Source: JBGTLW01 sp041743835
GTDB taxonomy: Bacteria; Planctomycetota; Phycisphaerae; Phycisphaerales; Phycisphaeraceae
Assembly (NCBI GenBank): GCA_041743835.1
Contig: JBGTLW010000005.1
Location: forward strand, 1 to 39,776
Reading direction: 5' to 3'
DNA length: 39,776 nt
This document shows, in pieces, positions 15,798 to 23,905 of the stretch (position 1 is the first letter of the stretch; every line of letters starts with the position of its first letter). Below the pieces are notes generated by a model. The model ran no database searches and was not told the DNA's origin. It saw only the letters and a list, made by a program, of their open reading frames with translations. A program made the translations under genes and the position numbers.

Positions 15798-16613
15798 ATG
15801 ATGCGACGCTTTTTCACTATCACACTCCCGCTCCTAATGCTGACCATGGCACCACTCGCGATGGCGCAGGATGATGCCGGCACCAAGACAGTCGAAACCC
15901 AGAGCTACGCCCGCATGTTCCTGTGGTCCGATGACGTGATCGGCCTGCTCATCATCTGGCTGCTGCTGCTGCTCTCGGCCCTGAGCATCGGTTACGCCTT
16001 CAACCTCACCATGCGTTACCGCCGATCCACCATCCTCCCCGATGAAACCAAGACCCAGCTCGAATCGCTGCTGGCCGAGAAGAAGTACCGCGAGGCCATC
16101 GACTTCGCCAACGCGGACGACAGCTACCTCGGCAAGCTCTGTGCCGCGGCACTCAACGAGGCGGCCAACGGCTTTAGCGCGATGGAGCGGGCCATCGAAG
16201 AGTCCGGCGACGCGGAGACCTCACGCATCCTCCGCCCCATCGAGTACCTCAACGTGCTGGGCAACATCGCCCCCATGATGGGCCTGTTCGGCACGGTGTA
16301 CGGCATGATCCTCGCGTTCCAGCAACTGGTCGCGTCCAGCGGACAGCCCAACCCCGCGGACCTCGCGGCCGGCATCTCCACCGCCCTGGTCACCACGTTC
16401 TGGGGCCTGATCGTGGCGATCCCCGCGCTGGCGTCCTACGCCCTGGTGCGAAACAAGATCGACGCGCTGACCAGCGAGGGGCTGCTCATGGCCGAGGAAT
16501 TGATCACGCCGTTCAAGCCCGGCGCGAAGCGGGCCAGCGGGTCGTCGTCCTCGTCTTCCGCAGCCGCCTCCTCTTCCTCCGCGAGCCGACCCCAGCCCCA
16601 GCCCCAGGCGTAA
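15798..16613 (+). CDS. exbB: ExbB/TolQ/MotA-family proton channel subunit
   Basis: This 271-residue inner-membrane protein belongs to the MotA/TolQ/ExbB family, which forms the pentameric stator that uses proton flow to move partner proteins. It has a cleavable-looking signal (1-23), a first transmembrane helix at about 47-69, a cytoplasmic loop, and the conserved helix pair with LGNIAPMMGLFGTVYGMI (Thr166 at the channel position) and STALVTTFWGLIVAIPA (Thr199/Thr200). The N-terminal signal plus periplasmic segment is an extension compared with short ExbB proteins. The C-terminal tail (about 246-271) is almost pure Ser/Ala followed by a Pro-Gln repeat, a low-complexity cytoplasmic or periplasmic end of unknown role. 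Two exbD genes follow at 51 and then 41 bases. Confidence 0.93.
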   Translation: MMRRFFTITLPLLMLTMAPLAMAQDDAGTKTVETQSYARMFLWSDDVIGLLIIWLLLLLSALSIGYAFNLTMRYRRSTILPDETKTQLESLLAEKKYREAIDFANADDSYLGKLCAAALNEAANGFSAMERAIEESGDAETSRILRPIEYLNVLGNIAPMMGLFGTVYGMILAFQQLVASSGQPNPADLAAGISTALVTTFWGLIVAIPALASYALVRNKIDALTSEGLLMAEELITPFKPGAKRASGSSSSSSAAASSSSASRPQPQPQA

Positions 16614-16664
16614 GTAAGGTTGTAGCCCCCGCCTACCAAGGCCACCGAGCACCGGAACACCCGC

Positions 16665-17174
16665 ATGTCCCAAGTCACACTCAAAGGCCCCGTGACCCCG
16701 GCGATGAACATCACGCCGCTGATCGACGTGGTGTTCCTGCTCATCATCTTCTTCATGCTGGTGAGCAACATCATTGCCGAGGAATCGGTGCCGATGATCG
16801 TCCCCCAGCTTGACGACCCCAAAACCACCAAGCTCGGCGACGACCTCCGCCGGATCGTGGTCAACGTCGCGCCCGACCCGTTCGACCCCAAGACCCGCAG
16901 CGAGGGCAACTCACTGCTGCACTCGCCCATCGCTAACCACCTGCGGATCGGCCTTGAGCGATTCGACATGAACGATGAGGGCATCAAGACCGCGACAGCC
17001 CGGCTCAAGGAAATCGTGGACACCGGCCCCCGCCAAGCCGACGGCTCCTCGGTGTACGAGGTGCTGCTGCGGGCCGACCAGGCGCTTTCTTACAGCGAGA
17101 TCCAGCCGGTCATGACCATGATTACCGCAGCGGGCATCGGCAAGGTGAACCTCGTCGCCGACATGCCCGACTAA
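16665..17174 (+). CDS. exbD: ExbD/TolR-family protein 1
   Basis: This 169-residue protein has the ExbD layout: a short cytoplasmic N terminus, one transmembrane helix ITPLIDVVFLLIIFFMLVS with the proton-carrying Asp21, and a periplasmic domain. The periplasmic part ends with an ADQALSYSEIQPVMTMITAA segment, typical of the ExbD C-terminal fold that contacts TonB-like partners. A central stretch (about 55-115) is longer than in many short ExbDs. It follows exbB directly and should form the stator core with it, perhaps paired with the second ExbD. Confidence 0.93.
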   Translation: MSQVTLKGPVTPAMNITPLIDVVFLLIIFFMLVSNIIAEESVPMIVPQLDDPKTTKLGDDLRRIVVNVAPDPFDPKTRSEGNSLLHSPIANHLRIGLERFDMNDEGIKTATARLKEIVDTGPRQADGSSVYEVLLRADQALSYSEIQPVMTMITAAGIGKVNLVADMPD

Positions 17175-17215
17175 GCACCGCAGCGATGCCCACGCACCAC
17201 TCACGCAGGTGACCT

Positions 17216-17836
17216 ATGGCCGAGAAACCTCCCCCCATCCCGCCCCGCAAACCGACGCCCGCCGCCAAGCCCGCGTCACGCGCTTCGTCGCAGCGGCGAT
17301 CGTCCCGGCCGTCGAGGCCCGCGGTCTCGCCCGAGGAATCGCAGCTCCAATCGTGGGAACTGGCCGGCCACGAGTCCGGCCGCAAAAAACGCATCGCCAA
17401 GAGCGGCGTCGGGCAACTCCAGCTCACGTCGATGATCGACGTCATCTTCCTGCTGCTGATCTACTTCGTCGTCACCGCCAGCTTTGTCGAAAACGAGGGG
17501 GTGTTGATCGCCAAGCTGCCCCAGGGGTCGGGTCCATCCTCCCCGCCCCCCGAGTTGCCGCCGTCCAACATCGACATCACGCTCTCCAGCTACGACACCA
17601 CCGGCTGCCGGATCGAGGTCGGGACCATGACCGTCAATTCCTTCAAAGAGTTGACCGTCCACCTCATGGCCATCCAGAACAACCCCGCCAAGGGGCGCAA
17701 CGGCCACCAGGATATCGACAGCCCCATCATCATCCGCCCAGCCGGTGAAGTGCGGTGGAACCACGTGGTCAACGCGTTTAACAGCGGGCTGTCCTCGGGC
17801 TACACCAATATCTCCTTCGCGCAGACCGGCGGGTGA
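17216..17836 (+). CDS. exbD: ExbD/TolR-family protein 2 with basic cytoplasmic extension
   Basis: This 206-residue ExbD has an unusual N-terminal extension of about 65 residues, rich in Pro, Arg, Ser and Lys (KPPPIPPRKPTPAAKP, then RRSSRPSRP). The transmembrane helix follows with SMIDVIFLLLIYFVVTASF and the proton-carrying Asp75. The periplasmic domain ends in RPAGEVRWNHVVNAFNSG, the ExbD C-terminal fold. It lies 41 bases after ExbD 1. The two ExbDs are clearly divergent, so a heterodimeric core in one ExbB pentamer is possible. The extension would lie in the cytoplasm and could be a contact site, as no catalytic motif is seen in it. Confidence 0.92.
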   Translation: MAEKPPPIPPRKPTPAAKPASRASSQRRSSRPSRPAVSPEESQLQSWELAGHESGRKKRIAKSGVGQLQLTSMIDVIFLLLIYFVVTASFVENEGVLIAKLPQGSGPSSPPPELPPSNIDITLSSYDTTGCRIEVGTMTVNSFKELTVHLMAIQNNPAKGRNGHQDIDSPIIIRPAGEVRWNHVVNAFNSGLSSGYTNISFAQTGG

Positions 17837-17867
17837 CCCGCCGCGTGGAACGCCCGTGTTCCGCCCC

Positions 17868-17873
17868 TATAAT
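17868..17873 (+). promoter_or_regulatory. Candidate -10 box TATAAT ahead of the long TPR gene
   Basis: A perfect TATAAT stands 36 bases before the preferred ATG (17904) and 6 bases before an alternative ATG (17880). The hexamer at 17-base spacing upstream, GTGGAA, is a poor -35 box. Transcription from here would begin near 17880, which argues for the later start, itself preceded by GGAG at 17893-17896. Confidence 0.4.
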
Positions 17874-17903
17874 CGCCTGATGAAACCTCCCCGGAGCGCT
17901 TCT

Positions 17904-20780
17904 ATGTCCCGCAGCCGTTTGGCTCAACCCCGCCGGTGCCACCCCGCGACCCTCGCGATTGTTCTTGTCGCGGTGGGCATCGGTGGCTTGGCGTTGCCCT
18001 GCGCGGCGCAGGAGAGCCGGCTGAGCCGTTCGCGGCTGATCGAGGGGTTGGCCGAACGGAACATGGCCCTACTGCTGGGGCATTACCTTGAGCAAGTCGA
18101 AGACGAGCTCGACCCCGTGGAGCGTCAGACCCTCCGTGCCCAGCAGGCGCTGATGACCTACTACGCCGGGGTGGGCAACATCGAGACCCGCACCGAGGCT
18201 GTCGAGGCGCTGGGCAATGCCATCCGTACCCAAGTCGAGCTGATCAAGAGCAACCCCGACCACCGCATGAGGCCGATGTGGCAGACGGACCTCGCCGAGT
18301 TGCTGCTGATCCAGCAGGTGGGCAACGTCGGGAACCGTGCCGAATTGTTCTACGAGTTTGGCATCCCCAACAACGAACAGCGGGAGGTGTTCCACGACGC
18401 GGTGCTGACCGCTTACGTGATGAGCAACCAATCCTACGAGGGGTTCGATGCGCTGCGTGGCCAGATGGGGCGTCAGCCCGAGATCCGGCGGGAGCTTGAA
18501 GAATCCGGCGTGCTGTATTCGCTGGAGCGTTACCAGGACATCCTCACGCCGTTGTTTTTGGCGCACGCCGCGTACTACATGACGCTGCTGCCCGACAATC
18601 ACCCGTACTATGCCGACATCACCGCGGGCAGGCCCAACCCGGATGTGCCCGCGCGTGCCTCGTCGATCGCGCTCGAGCGTGCCCGGCTGCTGGAGGACGC
18701 GATGACGATGGTCGAGCCGTTTGCCCGCGATGCCGCAGACCCCTACGGCGTCCGCAAGGCGGCGATGTCGCTCGCCGGCCGGATCAGCAACGGGACAAAA
18801 GACTTTGGCGCCGCGGTGGACATGCTAACCCCGGTCGTCGCCGACGCCGCCATCCGTGAGACCGTGCTCCACCTGGGCGCTTCGCTGGCGCTGGCCTACG
18901 CCGAGGCGGGGGAGGCCCAGTTCGGTGAAGCGCTCGATCGGCTCGGTGACATGGAATCGCACCCGCTGGTCGCGGCCACGCCGACGTTCCGCCTGCTGGT
19001 TGCCGATGCGACCCACCGCATCCTGCTCCAGGACATCGGCCGGCACGACGCGGCTCAGCAGCAACTGATGCTGCCCACCGCCTACGAGCCTTACTTCAAC
19101 ATGCTCAATGCCCTGCCCGAGGCGGAGCGGCCGCAATGGCAGGGCTACATCTTCGTGCGTTGGGAGGCTTCCATCCCCCCGGACGCCAACATCACCACCT
19201 ACCCCGCGATGGTCCGGCTGGCGGTGGCGGAGCTGGCGCGTTCGCGTGCGGAGGAATCGGTAAGCCAGGCCATCGCCGGTTCCGCGGGCGCTGATGCCAC
19301 GAAGCTGGATGAGGCTCGGGCCCACTTCGACCGCGCGATCGAGGCGGGCGAATCGCTCACCGGCGAAGACGTGCCCCCGGCCATCCGTGCCCGCGGGATG
19401 ATGTCGCTGGGGTGGTCCATCCTCCGCAAGGAGGAAATCGCGGAGGATGGCCAGAACATCGCCGCGATGTTCCGCGGGATCGACATCTTGCTGGAGGTGG
19501 CGGACAAGCACCACACCGAGCCCGTGGCCGCAGACGCGATCACTATCGCGGCCAATTACGCCAACACGCTGCATGTGATGAGTGCGCAGCAGCCGATCCC
19601 CGGCGCCGAGGCGGTGTACGAGCGTGTGGGTCAGGTGTTATTCACCAAGCACGACAACACCCCCGTGGCCGAGAACCAGCGCGTCTATTTCGCCCAGACG
19701 ATGCTCCAGAACAAGGGCAAGCTGGCCGAGGCGGTGGAGATGTATGGCAAGGTGAGGGTGGACAGCGACTGGTACTTCCCGGCCCTTGTCCAGCGGCTGT
19801 TCACGCTCGAAATCCTCTGGCTCCAATCGGACGCGGGCGCGAGCCGGGAGTTCGCCGCCCAGACCCTGCTTGAGTCGGCCGAAGCCCTGGCGGATGAGGG
19901 GCAGCGCACGATCGATCAGGCCCGGAACCCGCAACGCGTCACCGAAGCCACGCGCGCCGTCGCGGTGTCGCGGTTGGTGCGTGCGGCATTGGCGACCGCG
20001 GCCCGGGATTACGAAGCAGCCATCGCGGTGCTCGATGGGTTCGAGGAGGACTACCCCAACGAGCCCGAGTACACGTCGATGGCGATCGAGCGTCGGATCA
20101 ACGCGTTTGTCGCCGCGAATCGTCTGGATGAGGCCGCCGCCGCCGCCCGGCAGATGATGACCGATTTCCCCGACAGCGCCGCGTTTATTATCAACAAGGT
20201 GCTCGAAACGCTTGAGCAGGAGATCGACAGCCTGACCAGCCGGGCCGAGGCCACGCAGGTCGCCGCGCAGAAGCAGGAGTTCATCACCAGCCGGACGCAG
20301 CGCGCGGCCGTGGCGGTCACGCTGTCCGAGGTGCTGCTGGAGTGGGCCAAGGTGCAGGGCTTCGACGACGAGCAGATGCTCTCGTACCGCCTGCCGGTCA
20401 TCAAGGCCCTGCGCTTGTCGGGCCAGGCGCAGGAAGCCGTCACGCGTATCGAACCGCTGAGCAAGCAGTACCCGCAGAACGGCCTCGTGCTGACGGAGTT
20501 GGCAGACGCCTACTACGCGGTGGGCGATGAGCAGAGCCTGCGTGCGGCCCGGCCGATCTACATCCGACTGGTGCAGGGGCTGGAGCGTGACAAAGGCCCG
20601 GGTTACTGGCACGCGTGGGTCCGCGTCCTGTCCATCGCGGACCTTCTCAACGAGGGGGCCGACAAGATCGTGGGGCGTGTGCGGATGCTCCGCGCCCAGA
20701 TCGATCAGAACCTCGGCGGCCCCGAGTTCAAGTCCAAGCTCGAAGCCCTCGAAGCCAAGCACGCCGCACGGGGCAATTGA
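17904..20780 (+). CDS. Long exported TPR-repeat protein of the vWA-ExbBD cluster
   Basis: This 958-residue protein begins with a basic N terminus and signal peptide (hydrophobic core ATLAIVLVAVGIGGLALP, cleavage near CAAQ-ES). The rest is almost wholly alpha-helical with degenerate TPR pairs, for example AIAVLDGFEEDYPNEPEYTS, EAAAAARQMMTDFPDSAA and LRLSGQAQEAVTRIEPLS, and a TPR-like end LTELADAYYAVGDEQSLRAA. No catalytic motif is visible. It closes the cluster after the second exbD with a 67-base gap. Planctomycete ExbB/ExbD genes often sit beside such proteins, and a periplasmic scaffold role is the simplest reading. The ATG at 17904 has a good ribosome binding site. The ATG at 17880 is possible but would add only MKPPRSAS. 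Confidence 0.85.
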   Translation: MSRSRLAQPRRCHPATLAIVLVAVGIGGLALPCAAQESRLSRSRLIEGLAERNMALLLGHYLEQVEDELDPVERQTLRAQQALMTYYAGVGNIETRTEAVEALGNAIRTQVELIKSNPDHRMRPMWQTDLAELLLIQQVGNVGNRAELFYEFGIPNNEQREVFHDAVLTAYVMSNQSYEGFDALRGQMGRQPEIRRELEESGVLYSLERYQDILTPLFLAHAAYYMTLLPDNHPYYADITAGRPNPDVPARASSIALERARLLEDAMTMVEPFARDAADPYGVRKAAMSLAGRISNGTKDFGAAVDMLTPVVADAAIRETVLHLGASLALAYAEAGEAQFGEALDRLGDMESHPLVAATPTFRLLVADATHRILLQDIGRHDAAQQQLMLPTAYEPYFNMLNALPEAERPQWQGYIFVRWEASIPPDANITTYPAMVRLAVAELARSRAEESVSQAIAGSAGADATKLDEARAHFDRAIEAGESLTGEDVPPAIRARGMMSLGWSILRKEEIAEDGQNIAAMFRGIDILLEVADKHHTEPVAADAITIAANYANTLHVMSAQQPIPGAEAVYERVGQVLFTKHDNTPVAENQRVYFAQTMLQNKGKLAEAVEMYGKVRVDSDWYFPALVQRLFTLEILWLQSDAGASREFAAQTLLESAEALADEGQRTIDQARNPQRVTEATRAVAVSRLVRAALATAARDYEAAIAVLDGFEEDYPNEPEYTSMAIERRINAFVAANRLDEAAAAARQMMTDFPDSAAFIINKVLETLEQEIDSLTSRAEATQVAAQKQEFITSRTQRAAVAVTLSEVLLEWAKVQGFDDEQMLSYRLPVIKALRLSGQAQEAVTRIEPLSKQYPQNGLVLTELADAYYAVGDEQSLRAARPIYIRLVQGLERDKGPGYWHAWVRVLSIADLLNEGADKIVGRVRMLRAQIDQNLGGPEFKSKLEALEAKHAARGN

Positions 20781-20803
20781 TCCACCCCGTCGTGCGGACA
20801 CGG

Positions 20804-20841
20804 CCGGGGGAACGCTGCGGGGTTTGAAGCCGACGCTAAAC
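20804..20841 (+). repeat. Dispersed intergenic repeat, copy B
   Basis: This 38-base copy shares CCGGGGGAACGC at its start and CGCTAAAC at its end with the unit at 11951-11986. The core GCGGGGTTTGAAGCC differs and pairs less well. It lies in the spacer between the long TPR gene and the aldo-keto reductase gene. Confidence 0.5.
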
Positions 20842-20899
20842 TTATGGCTCGTGCCGCTTCGGTCGGCACCTTCGTGGACCGCTACCCGACACGATCCCC

Positions 20900-22009
20900 A
20901 TGCAACAACGCCCCCTCCCCGGCACCGATCGCGTGGTCTCCCTGCTCGCCTTCGGCAACTTCATGTTCGGCACCAACTGGTGGGGCGAGTTCTCCGACGC
21001 CGACGGCATCGAACTGCAGAACCGGGCCTATGACCTTGGCGTGACCTTCTACGACACCGCCCCGGCGTACGGCAACGGCCGGGCCGAGGGACTCATGCGC
21101 GAAACCATCGAGTACGCCGGCCGCGACAACCTGGTCATCACCACCAAGTTCGGCTACGACTTCTACTCAGACCCCGGCGAAGAGGGGGGGCACCGCGAAC
21201 GCAAGCAGCGCTTCGACCCCGACTTCATCCGCTTCGAGTGCGAGCAGTCGCTGACGCGCATGGGCATCGACCACATCGACCTCTACCAGGCCCACAACCT
21301 CAAGCTTCCCGACTACACCGACGAGCTGGTGGACACGATGCACGCCCTGAAACGCGCGGGCAAGATCGGCTCGTGGGGCGTCGCGCTTGGCCCGGCGATC
21401 GGCTGGCGCGAGGAAGGCCTCCGCGCGCTGCTGCAAGACCACGCCGACGTGGTGCAGACCGTGTTCAACCTCTACGAGCAGGCCCCCGGGCGCGAGTTCT
21501 GCGAGGCCGCCCACGCCACCGGCCGGTCGGGCATCATCGCCCGCGTGCCGACCAACTCGGGCATGCTCGATGACGAGTTCACCTCGCCGGACCACGTCTT
21601 TGAGCCGTGGGACCACCGCAAGTTCCGCGACCGGGACTGGCTGGTTTACGGCCTCGCGAAGAACGCCATCGTCCGGCCGATGGCGGCGGACCTCGGGCTG
21701 AGTCTGCGGCGGTTTGCGATTAAGTGGCTCGCCGCCCAGCCGGGCATCATGTCCATCGAGCCCAACATCCTCAGCAACGATGACCTGAACGACTACGCCG
21801 GGGCGTGCGACGGCGAGCCGCTGCCCGACGATGTGCTCGCGACACTGGCCGAGCTTTATGCCGAAGACTATGGCCTCGGCGATCGGGCGCACCCCTGCGA
21901 CATCAAGTCGTCGGTCGCCCCGGGCGGTGCGCTGCGGAGCAATTACATCCCCCCGCCCACGGTGTCCCCGGCCTCCCCGGACTCCACCCCCGCGCGGGCC
22001 TCGAAATAA
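20900..22009 (+). CDS. Aldo-keto reductase
   Basis: This 369-residue protein is an NADPH-linked aldo-keto reductase with the (beta/alpha)8 fold. The catalytic tetrad is complete: Asp52 and Tyr57 in YDTAPAYGNG, Lys83 in TTKFGYDF, and His132 in LYQAHN. The cofactor-side region near the C terminus (RFAIKWLAAQPGIMSIEPNI) is in place. The C-terminal 35 residues are Pro/Ser-rich and probably disordered. There is no signal peptide, so it is cytoplasmic. The substrate is unknown. Its stop is 2 bases from the start of the ion channel gene, a spacing that implies co-translation. The ATG at 20900 fits the beginning of the barrel, although no strong ribosome binding site is visible. Confidence 0.92.
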   Translation: MQQRPLPGTDRVVSLLAFGNFMFGTNWWGEFSDADGIELQNRAYDLGVTFYDTAPAYGNGRAEGLMRETIEYAGRDNLVITTKFGYDFYSDPGEEGGHRERKQRFDPDFIRFECEQSLTRMGIDHIDLYQAHNLKLPDYTDELVDTMHALKRAGKIGSWGVALGPAIGWREEGLRALLQDHADVVQTVFNLYEQAPGREFCEAAHATGRSGIIARVPTNSGMLDDEFTSPDHVFEPWDHRKFRDRDWLVYGLAKNAIVRPMAADLGLSLRRFAIKWLAAQPGIMSIEPNILSNDDLNDYAGACDGEPLPDDVLATLAELYAEDYGLGDRAHPCDIKSSVAPGGALRSNYIPPPTVSPASPDSTPARASK

Positions 22010-22011
22010 GT

Positions 22012-22932
22012 ATGGGAGGCCGACACCCCTATCCCGAGACCAATCCGCTGGGCCGATTGGTCAACACCGCGGCTTTTCAGCACTCGATCCTGCTGCTGAT
22101 CGGTGCCGCGGCTGTGCTCATCGGGCTGGAGACCGATCGTGGGATCATGGCCCGGCACGCCGAGCTGATCTACCGGCTCGACAAGATCATCCTCTGGATG
22201 TTCGTGGCCGAGGCGGCGCTGAAGATGAGCGCGCACGGCCGCCACTTCTACCGCTACTTCCGCGACCCGTGGAACATCTTCGATTTTGTGATCGTGGTGA
22301 TCTGCTTCATGCCGTTCGATGGCCACTACGCCGCGGTGCTGCGGCTGGCGCGGATCCTCCGGGCCCTGCGGCTGGTCTCGGCTGTGCCCGCGCTGCAACT
22401 GCTGGTCACCTCACTCCTCAAGTCGATCCCGTCGATGTTTTATGTCGGGTCGCTGCTCATCATCCTGTTCTACATCTACGCGGTGACGGGCGTGTTTCTG
22501 TTCCGCGACAACGACCCGTTCCATTTCGAGGACCTGCCCACCGCGATGCTGTCGCTGTTCCGCGTGGTCACGCTGGAGGACTGGACCGACATCATGTATA
22601 TCCAGATGCACGGCTCGGCGAACTACCCCGGCTATGCGGGGCTTGGGCCAAACGCAGACACCGGGGTGTCGCAGGCGATGCCGCTGGTGGGCGCGGCCTA
22701 CTTCGTGTCCTTCGTGCTGATCGGCACGATGGTGATGCTCAACCTGTTCATCGGCGTCATCATCAACTCGATGGATGAGGCCCAGAAAGAGACCGACGAG
22801 GACCGCCGCCGCGCGCACCTCGGTAAGACCGGCCAGACGAGCGTGAGCGACGACCTCCGCGCGCTGGAGCGTGACATGGAGAGCCTGGCCGAACGCCTGC
22901 GTCGTGTGAACGCACGGGTCCGCGACGACTAG
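22012..22932 (+). CDS. Single-domain voltage-gated cation channel (BacNav/BacCav-like)
   Basis: This 306-residue protein has the six-helix plan of bacterial homotetrameric voltage-gated channels: S1 about 23-40, S2 56-75, S3 86-102, S4 107-125, S5 137-165, pore, and S6 226-254. S4 carries arginines at every third position (R111, R114, R117, R120), the voltage sensor. The selectivity filter reads TLEDWTD (187-193), against TLESWSM in the sodium channel NavAb. The extra acids suggest calcium preference. Between filter and S6 there is a Gly/Asn-rich loop (HGSANYPGYAGLGPNADTG) longer than in NavAb. Residues 278-304 form a charged coiled coil (LRALERDMESLAERLRRVN), the usual tetramer stem. The start ATG lies 2 bases after the reductase stop. 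Ion choice is inferred from the filter only. Confidence 0.9.
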   Translation: MGGRHPYPETNPLGRLVNTAAFQHSILLLIGAAAVLIGLETDRGIMARHAELIYRLDKIILWMFVAEAALKMSAHGRHFYRYFRDPWNIFDFVIVVICFMPFDGHYAAVLRLARILRALRLVSAVPALQLLVTSLLKSIPSMFYVGSLLIILFYIYAVTGVFLFRDNDPFHFEDLPTAMLSLFRVVTLEDWTDIMYIQMHGSANYPGYAGLGPNADTGVSQAMPLVGAAYFVSFVLIGTMVMLNLFIGVIINSMDEAQKETDEDRRRAHLGKTGQTSVSDDLRALERDMESLAERLRRVNARVRDD

Positions 22933-22999
22933 CCCGCCCCGCTTCACCGACCGTAAAGTGTATAGCCCGCCCGCAACGTGACTGCACGATTGGAAAGAC

Positions 23000-23866
23000 A
23001 TGGCCTGGGAAGATCGAGATTACAACCGCGGGGGCGGATCGGTGCTTGGCGGTCGCCTCGGCAAGCGATCGGTGGTGACGTGGCTGCTGGTGCTCAACAT
23101 CGCGGTCTTTATCTGGGACACCATCTTCGCGCCCAGTTCTCGTGGCAGCGCCATGGCGGTGGAGCAGTACGCGTACTTCAGCTATGAATCAGCCATCGGG
23201 AGGTGGCAGGTCTGGCGGTTCTTCACGTTCCAGTTCATCCATTACGACTTCTTCCATCTGTTGTTCAACCTGATCGCGTTGTATTTTTTTGGCCCGATGA
23301 TGGAGCAGTGGTGGGGCAGCCGCCGGTTTGTTGTGTTTTATCTGTTGTGTGGGATCAGCGGCGCGGGGGTGTACTTGCTGTTAGCGACCGTGCCGGGGCT
23401 GTTGCCAGGCGGGCTGGACGCGAGGCTGATCGGTGCGTCGGGCGGGGTCTTCGGCATCCTGACCGGTTGCGCGGTGATCGCTCCGCGTCAGACGGTGCAA
23501 CTGCTCTTCCCGCCGATCCCCTTGCAAATCCGCACGCTGGTGCTGGTCTTCCTCGGGATAGCCGTGGTGAAGGTGCTCGTGGGTCACGCCAACGCGGGCG
23601 GGGAAGCGGCGCATCTGGGCGGCGCGGCACTCGGATTCGGGCTGGTGAAGCTGCCCCGGGTGCTGGACTGGGCAGACCGCGTGTCCCCCGCAGCGCTTGA
23701 GCACAACGTGAACGCGGGGAGGTACCAGCGCAAGCGCAAGCAGGAGGTGGACCGCGAGGCCGAGTTGGACCGCATCCTGATCAAGGTCAAGGAGCATGGC
23801 CTGCACGCGTTGACTCGGAAAGAGAAGAAGACGCTCCAGCAGGCGACCGATGCCCGTCGCGGGTAA
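23000..23866 (+). CDS. Rhomboid-family intramembrane serine protease
   Basis: This 288-residue polytopic protein cleaves transmembrane substrates inside the membrane. The family's HxxxN motif is at H86-N90 (HLLFN), the catalytic serine is Ser147 in LIGASGGVFG, and the catalytic histidine is His205 in EAAHLGGAALGFG. The usual WR pair appears as WQVWRFFTFQFIHYDFFHLLFN. The N terminus is a short Gly-rich cytoplasmic tail. The C-terminal 60 residues are highly charged and end in LDRILIKVKEHGLHALTRKE, a tail common in planctomycete and Bacteroidetes rhomboids. GGAAAG stands four bases before the ATG. It precedes tgt by 39 bases, and a functional link to the secretion genes downstream is possible but unproven. 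Confidence 0.93.
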   Translation: MAWEDRDYNRGGGSVLGGRLGKRSVVTWLLVLNIAVFIWDTIFAPSSRGSAMAVEQYAYFSYESAIGRWQVWRFFTFQFIHYDFFHLLFNLIALYFFGPMMEQWWGSRRFVVFYLLCGISGAGVYLLLATVPGLLPGGLDARLIGASGGVFGILTGCAVIAPRQTVQLLFPPIPLQIRTLVLVFLGIAVVKVLVGHANAGGEAAHLGGAALGFGLVKLPRVLDWADRVSPAALEHNVNAGRYQRKRKQEVDREAELDRILIKVKEHGLHALTRKEKKTLQQATDARRG

Positions 23867-23905
23867 AGCCGCGGGCGGGGGCGTCACGGGTACACTGTGG
23901 GGCTC

